Of a DNA stretch of 64,000 bases, positions 10,659 through 21,153 are shown piece by piece (positions within the stretch are counted from its first letter, which is position 1; every line of letters starts with the position of its first letter). The DNA lies in assembly GCA_024138025.1 (NCBI GenBank), contig JAMXBD010002455.1, forward strand, positions 62,001 to 126,000, given 5' to 3'. This DNA comes from Combretum micranthum. Lineage: Eukaryota > Streptophyta > Magnoliopsida > Myrtales > Combretaceae. Below the pieces are notes generated by a model. The model did no database searches and had not been told where the DNA came from. It worked only from the letters and a program-made list of their open reading frames with translations. Made by a program: the position numbers and the translations under genes.

Positions 10659-12084
10659 CTATCTTTTCTCTCTCTTTCCTCATTCTTTCACTTTCCAAAG
10701 TTTCACAAAGTAAAAAGCTCTCAAAATCCTCTCCATTTTCCCTCTTGTCCGAAATTTGCAAGCCCCACACACACACACAACTTCCATTTCCTCTTTACAT
10801 CTCCATTCCACTTCAAGTAAGTAAGCCTTTTCCCTTTCCATCCTTAGATCTTTGTTATGGCTAAGTAATTCTTGGATATTTCAACCAAGTGTCCCCATGA
10901 TCTTTTGGTAGGGACAATGAGATATCAAGACAAGAATACCGAACCATTACAAAGTGGATCTAACTTTTAAAGAAGCTTTCATACCAAAAGCTTTATGTTC
11001 CTCCAACAAAAAGTGTTTTTAAACCAAAGATCTTTTAGAAAAATATAGTTTTTATGTTTTCAAAACTCATTTGAGCATATGAAATAATAGATTACCATTT
11101 TACTACTCATGATCATGTAGGCATTTAAGGTTTCATTATTATTTTGTGTCTATGTGCATTAATAGTCTTTAATGCTTTTGTCTTTAGTAAATAACCTTTT
11201 AGTATATAGATCTATGGTTAGATAAGTAATAAAGTCAAAAAGGAAAATACTTTTCAAGAAACAACTTGTGTAAATTCGGATGACTTTGTAAACCTAGGTC
11301 AAAAACACTTTTATCAACTTCTAAACATATATTTTATAAGAGAAATGAAGCCTATGGGTAATAGATGTTTAGTAATATTTTTCATGAGTCTAAATGAGTT
11401 TTTACTAAAGAAAATGTTGGAAACAAGAAATGAAGTCCATAGAAGTTTTGAGCTAAAGTCATGTAGACAAAATTCGTAATAATGGATGTAGGGTTAGAAA
11501 ACACTATTTTTCCAACTTCAAAAATGATATTTTCTTAAATAAATGAAGTCCTTAGGATATAGTATAATAAATACTTAAAGTATTAAGTACAAAATATATT
11601 TTTCCTAAAAGAATCAACTTGAAAATGGACTTTTGTAAATTCGGATTTTTGGAAACCCCATAGCAAAGACCCACTTAAAAGTTTATAAATGTGGATTTTA
11701 TTAAAGAAATAAAGGCCTTAGGATATAACTAATATAAGGGTCAAAATTTCTTTAAACAAAGTAGAGTTTTTCTAAAGAAAATCCTTGTAATATGTAGGTG
11801 TGGTCAAGTGTAGTAAATTCACTTACTAAACATTGGTATAAAATGGTTTCTAAGAAAAGTTTATTTTAAAATTCTCTAAATCTAAAAAGTTATAAGAACA
11901 TAGACTCATTAACATTCATGATAGGGAAAATCATTACCATTGCTTTTAGTATCATTTTATACTTAGGAATCTCAAATGCATTCATGAAAACCGCATTTTT
12001 GGAATTGATAAACCCGCTGTACAGATCTGATCCCTCAATTCCGAGGCTTAGATATTTTCAAAACTTGATTTAAACTTCATATTT

Positions 12085-12168
12085 AGAAAGCTCTTCCGAA
12101 GTAGATAGAAATCGGTATAAAATTTGCGAAATTCCGACTTAAAACGACCAAGTTATGGCCATTTTAAA
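12085..12168 (+). promoter_or_regulatory. Shared LTR block (copy in gag-only element)
   Basis: Contains TTTGCGAAATTCCGACTTAA and AAGTTATGGCCATTTTAA. Upstream at 12015-12026 is CAGATCTGATCC, a second short motif that precedes the block in several other LTRs. Confidence 0.6.
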
Positions 12169-12631
12169 ACGGAACTTCGAAATGACGCGATTCGTTTCAC
12201 TAAGTTTTCTTAGAGTTTTAGTGTCTAAGTTGGTAGAATACTTATTAGGGTATTTCTTATATGAATAGGTGAACCCGTGGACGGTGATTCTTTGCCTCCG
12301 GACTTATTACTAGAAGAAGGTGTACCAATGGCGGAGTGAGTTTTTCTTCCCGATTCATTTATTGTATGTGCTTGTAAAGTAGTGCACTAGAATGTAGGAC
12401 AAATGAATGGAATATGAATAATGGGGAATGATGGGAAATTATATGTTGATGATGATGTGAGAACTCAAATTAAGAATATCGAAACCGGGTGATAAACTTT
12501 GGTTGTGTAGTTAGCTATGATGGATTGTCTGAAAAATTGTTTGATCGCCTAAGTAAAATGGCTTAATCAACTACTTGGACTAATGCTAAATTGACATGTG
12601 CATATCACAAGGGGAAGGAGCATTAGCATTT

Positions 12632-12730
12632 GTAGGTTAGTCGTGAACCATAAACGACATCGAATAATCGTAGGTTAGTCGTGAACCATAAACGACATCG
12701 AATAATCGTAGGTTAGCCGTGAACCATAAA
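12632..12730 (+). repeat. 38-bp tandem repeats in LTR (about 2.6 copies)
   Basis: Units begin GTAGGTTAGTCGTGAACCAT at 12632, 12670 and 12708 (last one partial). Related in sequence and position to the 30-bp arrays in the L-type LTRs but with a different unit length. Confidence 0.9.
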
Positions 12731-12920
12731 TGGGATATTGTTAGTACCACAGTAGTCGTTAATCTGCTAACCCGGGATGGAGGGCGCAATTCCATCCACA
12801 TATGATTTTCGGTTGGTCATATGTATGTTGAACTCATGTGTTTGATGCATACACTTGCTTGATTAATGACTTGATTGAATTGTTGTGGCATAAATGTTAT
12901 TGTGGGAGATTACACTCACT

Positions 12921-12934
12921 AAGCTAGTTAGCTT
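12921..12934 (+). promoter_or_regulatory. Conserved LTR hairpin AAGCTA-GT-TAGCTT
   Basis: Perfect 6-bp stem 404 bp before the LTR 3' end at 13338; see the copy at 6039 for the set. Confidence 0.55.
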
Positions 12935-14072
12935 ACGTCCCTACAGTCCATTCCTTTTGCAGCTTTCCCATTTGTGGCTTAGGCAACGTGACCGGCTAAA
13001 CAGGTACCGAAGCTAGGAGTTTTCCCTAGAAGTTGAAATTTCTGTATTAGACTTCCATAGAAAACTTCTAAGACTTGGATGACTGTAATAGACCGTTAAA
13101 TATTCTTTTGCAGGGGAATGCCCTTAGAATTTGTAATATTTATTTATGTTCATGAATTATATCCTACTGCCTATGCATGCCAAATTAAGCTTTTATCTCC
13201 ATTCGGACTTGTACTCTATTGTTGTAAAGGTACGCCTTACATCTATATGAGACTCTCGAAAGACTAAGGTGGTAATTCGGGAATCTTATATGGCATGTGG
13301 CGGACTGTTACGTTTAGGGTACCCTATGGGGCGTGACACATGGATTTCGAGCTAAAAATATAAAACGATCAAAACTCAAAAATCATACGATCTTACGAAT
13401 ATTTCGACGAAACTAGAAGTCAAACCGGAACCCTAAAGTCAACAAAACCCATAACGAACCCTAGTGTTTAAGATCCGGCAATCCGGCGTTATCAAACCCT
13501 AGAAAAAAAAAATTAAGTTAATAGCCTAAAATAGTTCTTAAAAATATAGGGCAACATAAAAATATCAGATTCATGAACTTCGAGTGTCCTTCGGACTCAA
13601 ACGAGATCAATGCTCGAAAAGCGTGTCCTGGAGCTCGGAATATTAAAAATATTCCGTTTATACCAATAGACTCGTAAAAATTTAAGCATTCTAAAAATAT
13701 CAGTTTTAGAATTTTTCGGTAGCTAAAAATTACAGATATCGTATTATTATGCGTATTTTTATTACTACCGGTACTTTAATTGTCTAGTCTACTATTCATA
13801 ATACTTTTCTACTATTCATTACTATTTCACTATCTCTACTTTTTCTTACTCCTATTTCTTACATCTACATACCTATTTTCTTCCTTTTTTCATTTCCAAT
13901 ACAACTTTATTCACATCAACTTTACACATTACTTCTTTATTACACAAAACAAATTAAAATAAATCAATTCCCACTCCCCATAAAGCAAACTAGCACCCCC
14001 CTATATCTCTACCAACAATTTATTTTTCCTTTTCAAATTTTTTATTACATCCAAAATTCACTCCAAAAATTG

Positions 14073-14080
14073 TATAAATA
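14073..14080 (+). promoter_or_regulatory. LTR TATA box (C type)
   Basis: TATAAATA followed by CCCC and a CT-rich leader. The related solo LTR has the same TATAAATACCCC at 16717. Confidence 0.7.
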
Positions 14081-15844
14081 CCCCATTCCTCTTCCATTCT
14101 TTCACACAATTCATTTAACTACCAAAACTCTCTCAAAATTTCTACACAAACACTCTCCATAAACTTTTTCTCTACCAAAACTCTCTTTCACTAAATACCC
14201 ACAAGAATTTCCCTTTATACAACTACCATTTCTCCATAACCACATAACCATACATTCACTACCATCTTCATACCATACAAATATCTTAGGTGAAAATTTC
14301 TTTCAACCATTTATCTAATCATGTCATGTAACTTACCATGACTATGGTGTTATTTTGAAACTCATATGAGTAGTAAAAGCAACAACATGTTCATGTTTTG
14401 TTCTTGTACATAAGCTTTCTATTTTATTATGTTGTTATTATTATTGTTATTATTTGCTTCTAATCTAACTTATATTATGTATATTATGTATATATATTTA
14501 TTTAGAGCATATAAGCTCATTTGTTATTTATTTACTTTCAAGTTATGCAATTTATTTATTTCATGTTATTATTAAGACTAGTCTTTCTAGTCTCAGACCT
14601 GTCCATATCAAGTCAAAACAATATTTTATTTATTTATTTTCTTTAATCTTTTAGGACTAGTCCATTCTTAGTCCCGGGATGCCTGATAAAGCTAAGGCTC
14701 CAATACTTGACCGGAACACCTTGATGAATCTAAGGTTCTCAATACTTGATATTTTATTTTCTTGCTCATTATTTATTTCTAGTTTTTCTTATGTTCCTAT
14801 TATTTTATATGTTCATAATACTTGCAATTACATAATGTTAATGTCTCAACTAATCTAAAAATAGAATTTTATTTTACTAAATTAACTCAAAGCTAGAATT
14901 TCGATTAAGTGATTTATCACAAAATCATGAAGTTACTATCAACAACCTAGAAATAGAGTAATACAAGTTTTCTTAAATAACAAAGATAGTTTTATCAAGA
15001 AAACATAAGAAATAAATATTTTCTTTGTATTTTATAGTAATCTAAGATTTAAGAAAATAAATCGTTAATATTAAAAGTTTAGGACTTAAACTCTTTTCTA
15101 AACTAAGAAACAAACTAGTTTCCAAAGTTAAGATGAATTCAATCAATAAAATTACAAACCCACTTAGGAAAAATAATGATTTTCAAAAAAGAAGGAACTC
15201 ATTTTCAAAAGAATATAAATAAAAAGTAAGATTAACAATAATGGATTTTATCAATAAAGATGATTCTTTTCAAAAGAAATAAAATAACAAGTTTTAGAAA
15301 AAAAAAACTTATATTTTAGAAATAAATATAAAGACAGGATTCATTTTCTAAAACCATCATAAATACAAAATTATAAAAAGGTTTTCAACAAACTAATATA
15401 CTTTTTGATAAAAGTTGATCTTTTGTCGCTAAAAGTGAAAACTATGAAAGACTAAGGTTAAAAGGAAAATTTACTTGTCTTGGAGAAAAAAAAACGAAGA
15501 AAATAAAGTAAGAATATACCCATTTATAACGAACTAAGGAAATATAAAGTTTCTTCAAATACTTGAAAAGAAATTATCAAGGTTAAAGTTTTAACAACTC
15601 AAATTAAATTGTTTTATGAAATAAATTGTTGAGACACTAACATTAGAAACTTTGCATATAAAGTGAGCTTATATATATACTCAAAGTATTTATCAAATAT
15701 ATGTTCATATATATATATTGTTACAAAAGGATTTTCTTTAAAATGAAGTTGAGTTAGAAATAGATTTGCAAAGTTTAGAAATAGTTTTAAATCTGTACCC
15801 AATGTTTTTGAAACCCAAATGACCTTATATGACAAAGATAAGCT

Positions 15845-15934
15845 TAGAAATAGATACATCTTTTCGAATAGTAGAAAACGGTATATTATATGCGAAATTC
15901 CGAGTTAAAATGAGCAAGTTATGGCCATTTTAAG
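15845..15934 (+). promoter_or_regulatory. Shared LTR block (copy in C LTR)
   Basis: Contains GCGAAATTCCGAGTTAAAAT and AAGTTATGGCCATTTTAAG, about 75 bp before the solo LTR insertion point. Confidence 0.6.
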
Positions 15935-16716
15935 TTGCAATTTCTTCTTATACGATTTTACCGCAATTTTAAGAAAAGTTTAGAATATCCAAGGATAGGA
16001 ATTTCATTATAAACCCCTAAATTTTCAGAATCGGGTTAGCATGAAACCCTAAACCGGAAGTCAAACGGAACCCTAAAAGTCAACAAAACCCTAGTTTATC
16101 GTATCAAACTAAATCCGGCATTGCCGTTTTCCTTGGCCCTGAAAAACGAAGTTGGGATAATTAGCTCGAATAGTCCATAATAACCGTAGGTTTTATAAAA
16201 GTTTTAGTTTCGCAAAATTCGGGTGTCCTTCGAACCCGATCGGACACAGTTCTCGAAAAACATGTCCGAAAGCCCGGACTAGTAAAAATATTCCGAATAC
16301 ACCGTTAGACTTGTAAAAATATAAGTTTTCCAAAAATATCAATTTCGTAATTTTTCGGCAAGTAAAAATAACAGATATAGCTATTATACGCGTATTTTCT
16401 TACTACCGGTACTTTAATTGTCATATCTACTTTACATTACACTATTCATTACTATTCTATACTATTCTTTTATCTCTACTTTTTCTTACACCTACTTTTA
16501 CACTCTATATAACCTATAATCTTAACTTTTTACCTTTCCCATAACTTTATATCACATCTACCTTATAAATTACATCTTTTATTTTCCAAAAAGTCAAAAA
16601 ATTAAATCACACTCCCCCTCATCACACAATGGCCGGCGCCCCATCTCTCTCTTCCCTCTCAATTTGTTTTAATTTTGCATTTATTTTAATCACACAAAAA
16701 TCACTCCTCAAAATCC

Positions 16717-16724
16717 TATAAATA
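16717..16724 (+). promoter_or_regulatory. LTR TATA box (C solo LTR)
   Basis: TATAAATACCCC about 75 bp downstream of GGCCGGCGCCCC. It is followed by a leader dominated by repeated CTCTCAAAA units, as expected of an LTR promoter and transcription start region. Confidence 0.7.
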
Positions 16725-18351
16725 CCCCCCTCCTCTTTCACTTCTTTCACACATTCACTACCCACAAATTCTCACAAAAACTCTCTCAAAATCACCTCTC
16801 AAAACTCTCTCAAAATACTATCCCAAAACTCTCCCAAAATAATTCTACAACCACTACTACCAACAAACTAAAACCTATAACCACATAACTATACCAAAGT
16901 CTTCTTTAGGTACTATCCATAATCCTTTCTTCTTCTTTAGTCATGTAACTTTACATGACCATAGTGTGAGTTTCCAAAGACTATCAGTTATGGAAGCTAC
17001 ATTATGTTCATGTATTGTTCTTGTTCATGCAAACCCATTTACGTTATGTTATTATTTTTGTTATTGATAATATATTTAAGTTCTACTATCTAATATATAT
17101 ATATACATATTCTTTAGAGCATATAAGCTCACTTGCAATTTATTTCATGCAAAGCAATTTATTTACTTTTCCATTGCAATTTATTTATTTATCCCTTGTT
17201 GAAATAAGACTAGTCTCTAGTCTTAGACTTGTCCTCATTAAGTCAAAACAAGCTTTTCTTTCTTTTTATTTCATTATGGGACTAGTTTATTTCTTAGTCC
17301 CGGGAGCCTTGAAAAAGCTAAGACTCCAATACTAGACTTTATTATTTATGCTTTATGTTATTTTATTATTCTCATAATCATGTTCAAATAGATTGTTGTC
17401 CATAATTCATTCAAACAAAAAGAAGAATTTTGTCACTTAGAAATAAGTTTATGTAAAGTATAAAATATAAAGCAACACAAAATAAACTTATTCATTTTCA
17501 TGTTACAAAAAGAACTCACTACAATTTTATAAACTACTTTTACTTTAAAAAGCCACTTATATCTTTATTATTTCACCTTGATTTTCAAAAGAAAATATTT
17601 TGTTGACAAAAATGGTTCTTTTTGTAAAGAAAGAAAATAAGATGGATGACTAAGGAAATTTTTAAGTAAAGACCCTTGCAAACAAATAGGCAAGGAAAAT
17701 TTATGGTTTGAAAATAATAAAGTTATTTCTTTTCAAGTTACAAGAAGAAGTTAATAAATTATAGAAATTAGTTTTTCTACAAAAAGTCCTTAATTGTTTC
17801 ACATTGATTTTATGAAGAAAACAAATTTTCATGCATGGATGATTATTTTTGAAAAATATGAGACATGAGAAAAAGAATGAGAAATATCGAGTAATGATTT
17901 TTGTAAAACAAGTAAACAAAGGAATTTACACAAAAAAATGAAGAATAGCATATTTCGTAGAAAACTTCGAATATAGTATTATTGTAACTTAGAAAGTAGA
18001 AAATTTATTTTCAAAGGTCACTTAGAAAAAGATAAATAAAACCAACATAAAACTTTTTAGAAAATAAAGAAAACAAGGTACTCATTTCAAAGAAATTTAC
18101 AATTTCTGAAAAGCTTCAACCCACATTGTTTTACCTAAGAAAAATAATTTGGACAACAAGACACTTGAGCATGCTTAAATATGAGTTATATAGTTATAAA
18201 AAGAGAATTTTTCAACTATATAGATAACTAAGTATTTATCAAACAAATTTTGATTTCTTGAACCAAAGTTGTTTTTACTTGAAAATCCGTGGTGAATTTT
18301 GTAAGCCGCTTTTTCGGAGCCTATATGGCTTTGTTTGTGGGAAAAATTTTA

Positions 18352-18436
18352 GAAATGGGTAGATCTTTTCGAGTAGATAGAAATCGGTATATTATATGCG
18401 CGATTCCGAGTTAAAATGATAAGTTATGATTTTAAG
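18352..18436 (+). promoter_or_regulatory. Shared LTR block (diverged copy in C solo LTR)
   Basis: Keeps AGTAGATAGAAATCGGTAT and GATTCCGAGTTAAAATGA but has lost part of the last motif (AAGTTATGATTTTAAG). This is the most diverged of the eight copies. Confidence 0.55.
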
Positions 18437-19301
18437 TTGGAACATTCTTCCATACGAACTTTAACGTTCTTTGGCATTGTTTTGTCAAAATTCAAGAAAA
18501 TCTTCAAGAAAACTCATTATGGGTATTTTCTTTGGTTAGGTGATGAAGGATTTTTCACCCCGAAACTATTACAATTAAGTGGAGTGTGCGAACGACTCAT
18601 CCGCTTAGAGGAATAGACGACAAATCATCGTGAGTTTATTTCCATAAAAGCTACACTTGTTGTGCTTGTAAATTAGTTGCACTAGAGTTAGGAAAAGATA
18701 AACCGATATGCATGTAAAATAATTCCTTGAAAGAATTCTAAGAATATCGAAGCCCGAATTGTTCTAAGTGATTGTTTTAGTTTAATATTGATTTGTGTGA
18801 AATTCCTTGATCGCCATAAGTTGAAAATAATTATGTTATGACTTTATAAATTAATGAACTCATGCATACCACGAAGTGAGTCACATTGCATGGTTGGGTT
18901 ATTATCCTTGGGGTGATAAGGATAGTAAGCTCATGTCGAAAGCACACTTGGCGAAGATCCGAAAGCGATTGCTTGGCGGCTTAATGGAATATGCTTGGCG
19001 GTTGATCCGAAAGCAAGGTCAAATCAAGTAGATTCGGAATACTTGGCGATGAGTGCTCGCAAGTTTAAAAGTTTTTAATGAATGCTGGCGATGAGTGCTC
19101 GCAAGCTTAAATTTTCTATTATTAAACTACTTGTTTTGAGGTAAGTATCACCAAACCCCAAATGGAGGGCGTAAATCCATTCATATAGTTCCGGAAAGCT
19201 ATATGATGTTTTGCCCACGTGTTTGATGCATTACATATGTGTGATTAACCAACTTGTTTGAATCTTGTTACAAGAAGTTATTAATGGAAATAGTTCTCAC
19301 T

Positions 19302-19315
19302 AAGCCTATTAGCTT
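19302..19315 (+). promoter_or_regulatory. LTR hairpin, weakened variant
   Basis: AAGCCTATTAGCTT keeps only the outer four base pairs (AAGC/GCTT). It sits 380-394 bp before the LTR end, where the other LTRs have a 6-bp stem. Confidence 0.4.
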
Positions 19316-19695
19316 ATACCCCGATAGCTATCTTTTGCAGTTCCGTCTTATGGTTAAGGCCACTGGACTATGCGGGCAGGTAATCCCTTTTGAACATTAG
19401 AAATCTGGATAAAGTAGCATAGTATTAGCATGCAATATTTATATAATAGTTAGTAATTTAGGGAATTTTCCTTAATTTGTAAAGTCTTTGTCATGAACAA
19501 ATAATTATTGTGAATCCCTTTTCTTAATAGTTTTATATCTCCTTAAACTTCATATTCCACATATGATCCTCTAAAATTGTGAAAGTAAGCCTTACATTTA
19601 ATATAAAAGCTTTTGGAAATGACTAAGGTTGTCATACATTAAGCTTAATATTGAGTGTGTGCGGACTGTCGTTTAGGGTACCCATTGGGCAGACA

Positions 19696-20910
19696 TTCAT
19701 GGAAGACTTATCCAGGGTATTTCTTTTGTCTAGGTGACGAAGGACACGAGAATACCCTATCCAAGGATTACTACGACTAAGAAGATAGCAAAATGGACGA
19801 GTGAGTTATTCCTCCTAAATTCGTTACCTTGCTTGTGCTTGTAAAGTAGTAGCATTAGCATACTAGGAAAAGATAAAAATGGATATATATTTGGGAATTC
19901 GGGATTTTGTATATGATTCTATGTTTATGCGTGAAATGAGAATTAAGAATATCCCAACTTCAAACTGTTTGTTTAAATAATTTTGTTTACTTAGTTGTAT
20001 ATCCGTTTGTTGTTTGCTAAATTGATTGATCGCCCCTAATGAATCTTAATAAGGTTTGGCTTAAGAAAAATAAAACGCTCACGCATAGCATCCATCGAGT
20101 CACATCTATTTCAAAAGGCTGCTACTCCTACTCATAGAGTTGGATTGGCTGTGATCGTGTAGTGCCACGGGCCATGTTCCTTCCTGGAGAATCCAAATCG
20201 CTCGGGGAAAGCGACTCTAGGTTAGGAGCCGAGCCAACCGAACGCTGTGGGTGAGGACCTGGGGATTAGCAGTAGAAGGTCGAGGACCTTCAACCCCGAT
20301 TCCTTAACCTTTGATACGGAGGGGTAAATCCATTCTATATATGGTTTCCGAATAACTATATATATTTGCGTAATCATGTGGTTGTTGCATTGTACGTATA
20401 GCATACGTGTGAATAAATAAATAAACTTGTTTGAAAATATGGTGCGAATGAAAAAGGAATATCTCACTAAGCTAGTTGTAGCTTATACCCCTATAGATTT
20501 TGATGAAACAGGTATATCCATGGCTTAAATCAAGAATCATGATACTAAGGAAGTCATGGAAGGACGTTAAGCTTCTATGAAGGAAATGGAATCATAAGAT
20601 GAAATAGTTTTGTAAGATTTTTTATATGTAATGACCTTTATGATTAGTAACGTTTATCTATTTGCAGACAATAGAGGAATATGCTCCTAAGAATTGAAAT
20701 GTAATATGTTTATGCTTTATGATAAGTATTCTCTTTGCCTTGTTACTTATTTATTATCAATATAAATTATGCTACTCGATGCGTTCTCTTGGTTGTAATG
20801 TACGCCTTGTACATGATATGGAAGCCTTTGAGTGACTAAGGTAGTCATTCCTAGGCTTTAGTATTGTTACGGCGGACTGCCACGTTTAGGGTACCCCTCG
20901 GAGCGTGACA
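19696..20910 (+). repeat. C-type LTR, second part with 3' terminus
   Basis: Continuation of 13339-16007 after the solo LTR. It ends GTACCCCTCGGAGCGTGACA, the usual end of these LTRs. A somewhat GC-richer stretch at 20100-20300 lies just before the conserved 'ggagggcgtaaatcca' region; the minus ORF at 20222-20467 there has no family features. The hairpin with an enlarged loop is at 20469-20484. Confidence 0.75.
20469..20484 (+). promoter_or_regulatory. LTR hairpin with 4-nt loop, AAGCTA-GTTG-TAGCTT
   Basis: The 6-bp stem is perfect while the loop is GTTG instead of GT, 426-442 bp before the LTR end at 20910. The difference lies in the loop only. Confidence 0.6.
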
Positions 20911-21028
20911 GTCTACATACGAAGCATATAGAGGATGCTTTCTTTAGGCACTCTGGTAGTTTCTGGTTGAGGTCCCCAAAAGTAGCACTTATCTCGCAAT
21001 TCAGGCCACCTTTTCGGGTAGTGGGTAC
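20911..21028 (+). other. 118-bp remnant of a retroelement internal region with polypurine tract
   Basis: The only non-LTR sequence between two same-orientation LTR ends. It finishes in TCGGGTAGTGGGTAC, a purine-rich tract directly before the next LTR start at 21029. No tRNA-primer binding site and no coding motif are visible, so both the 5' part and nearly all of gag-pol are gone. Confidence 0.55.
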
Positions 21029-21153
21029 TGTAAACCCCCAAAGTTTTGTGATCGGTTTAGCTTAAACCCTAATTGGAAGGTTAACCGGAAACTCTAAAGT
21101 CGACAAAACCCTAGATAGACGTAATGGTTTAAGTCGGGCAATCCCGTATTATC
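21029..21153 (+). repeat. Start of a C-type 3' LTR, cut by the next LTR
   Basis: TGTAAACCCCCAAAG at 21029 follows the polypurine tract. It shows the 'ccggaaactctaaagtc' motif of C-type LTRs and stops at 21153 where an A-type LTR (TGTAAGCCCC) begins. Confidence 0.7.

Larger units (their letters stand above)
7109..13338 (+). mobile_element. Pol-less gag-carrying LTR retrotransposon (TR-GAG-like), 5' LTR missing
   Basis: The internal region carries only gag with CCHC zinc knuckles. About 0.9 kb of non-coding sequence follows, then a purine tract and a 3.9 kb 3' LTR. No protease, RT, RNase H or integrase motif was found between the knuckles and the LTR. This arrangement is known as TR-GAG, a non-autonomous element mobilised by a related autonomous one. 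The sequence just before the LTR (GAGGACAAAACTTTC then AAGGTGGGTAGGT) resembles the pol end and polypurine tract of Tekay/Del-type chromoviruses. The 5' LTR is absent; internal sequence begins abruptly near 7109 against a truncated LTR. Whether pol was lost before or after insertion cannot be told from one copy. Confidence 0.65.
9454..13338 (+). repeat. 3' LTR (3.9 kb) of the gag-only element
   Basis: It starts TGTAAACCCCC immediately after the polypurine tract and ends TATGGGGCGTGACA. It contains two poly-C tracts (10550-10560, 10587-10597), a TATA box at 10651-10658 followed by a pyrimidine-rich leader, the shared block (12085-12168), 38-bp tandem repeats (12632-12730) and the conserved hairpin (12921-12934). 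The 5 bases after it are CATGG; no matching copy was found on the left because the 5' LTR is gone. No genes inside. Confidence 0.85.
13339..16007 (+). repeat. C-type LTR, first part (continues at 19696-20910)
   Basis: Begins inside the U3-like region with 'ccggaaccctaaagtc' motifs, also seen at 16060 and 21090, and lacks the TGTAAACCCC start. It has a TATA box at 14073-14080 with a long CT/CA-rich leader. A signature reads CTAAGGTTCTCAATACTTGA, with a relative at about 17310-17335 in the solo LTR. The shared block lies at 15845-15934. It breaks at 16007 within the segment after that block and resumes at 19696 (ttcatggaagac). The ORF at 13780-13962 is low-complexity Phe/Tyr/Ser/Leu and not a gene. 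Confidence 0.75.
16008..19695 (+). mobile_element. Solo LTR, C type (3.7 kb), with perfect target duplication
   Basis: It starts TATAAACCCC (the TG start mutated to TA) and ends TGGGCAGACA. It is flanked by the direct repeat TTCAT at 16003-16007 and 19696-19700, and the flanks rejoin into a continuous LTR of the same broad family. Inside are GGCCGGCGCCCC at 16632-16643, TATAAATA at 16717, the shared block at 18352-18436, and a GATGAGTGCTCGCAAG duplication near 19042-19107. The hairpin variant is at 19302-19315. No gene. Confidence 0.88.
13339..21153 (+). mobile_element. C-type LTR element with almost no internal region, interrupted by a solo LTR
   Basis: An LTR (13339-16007 continued at 19696-20910, ending GGAGCGTGACA) is followed by only 118 bp of non-LTR sequence. 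A purine tract and a new LTR start (TGTAAACCCCC at 21029) come next, cut at 21153 by another LTR. The 5' end of the first LTR is missing at 13338. The layout is two same-orientation LTRs with an internal region deleted to a stub. No coding sequence remains. Confidence 0.65.
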
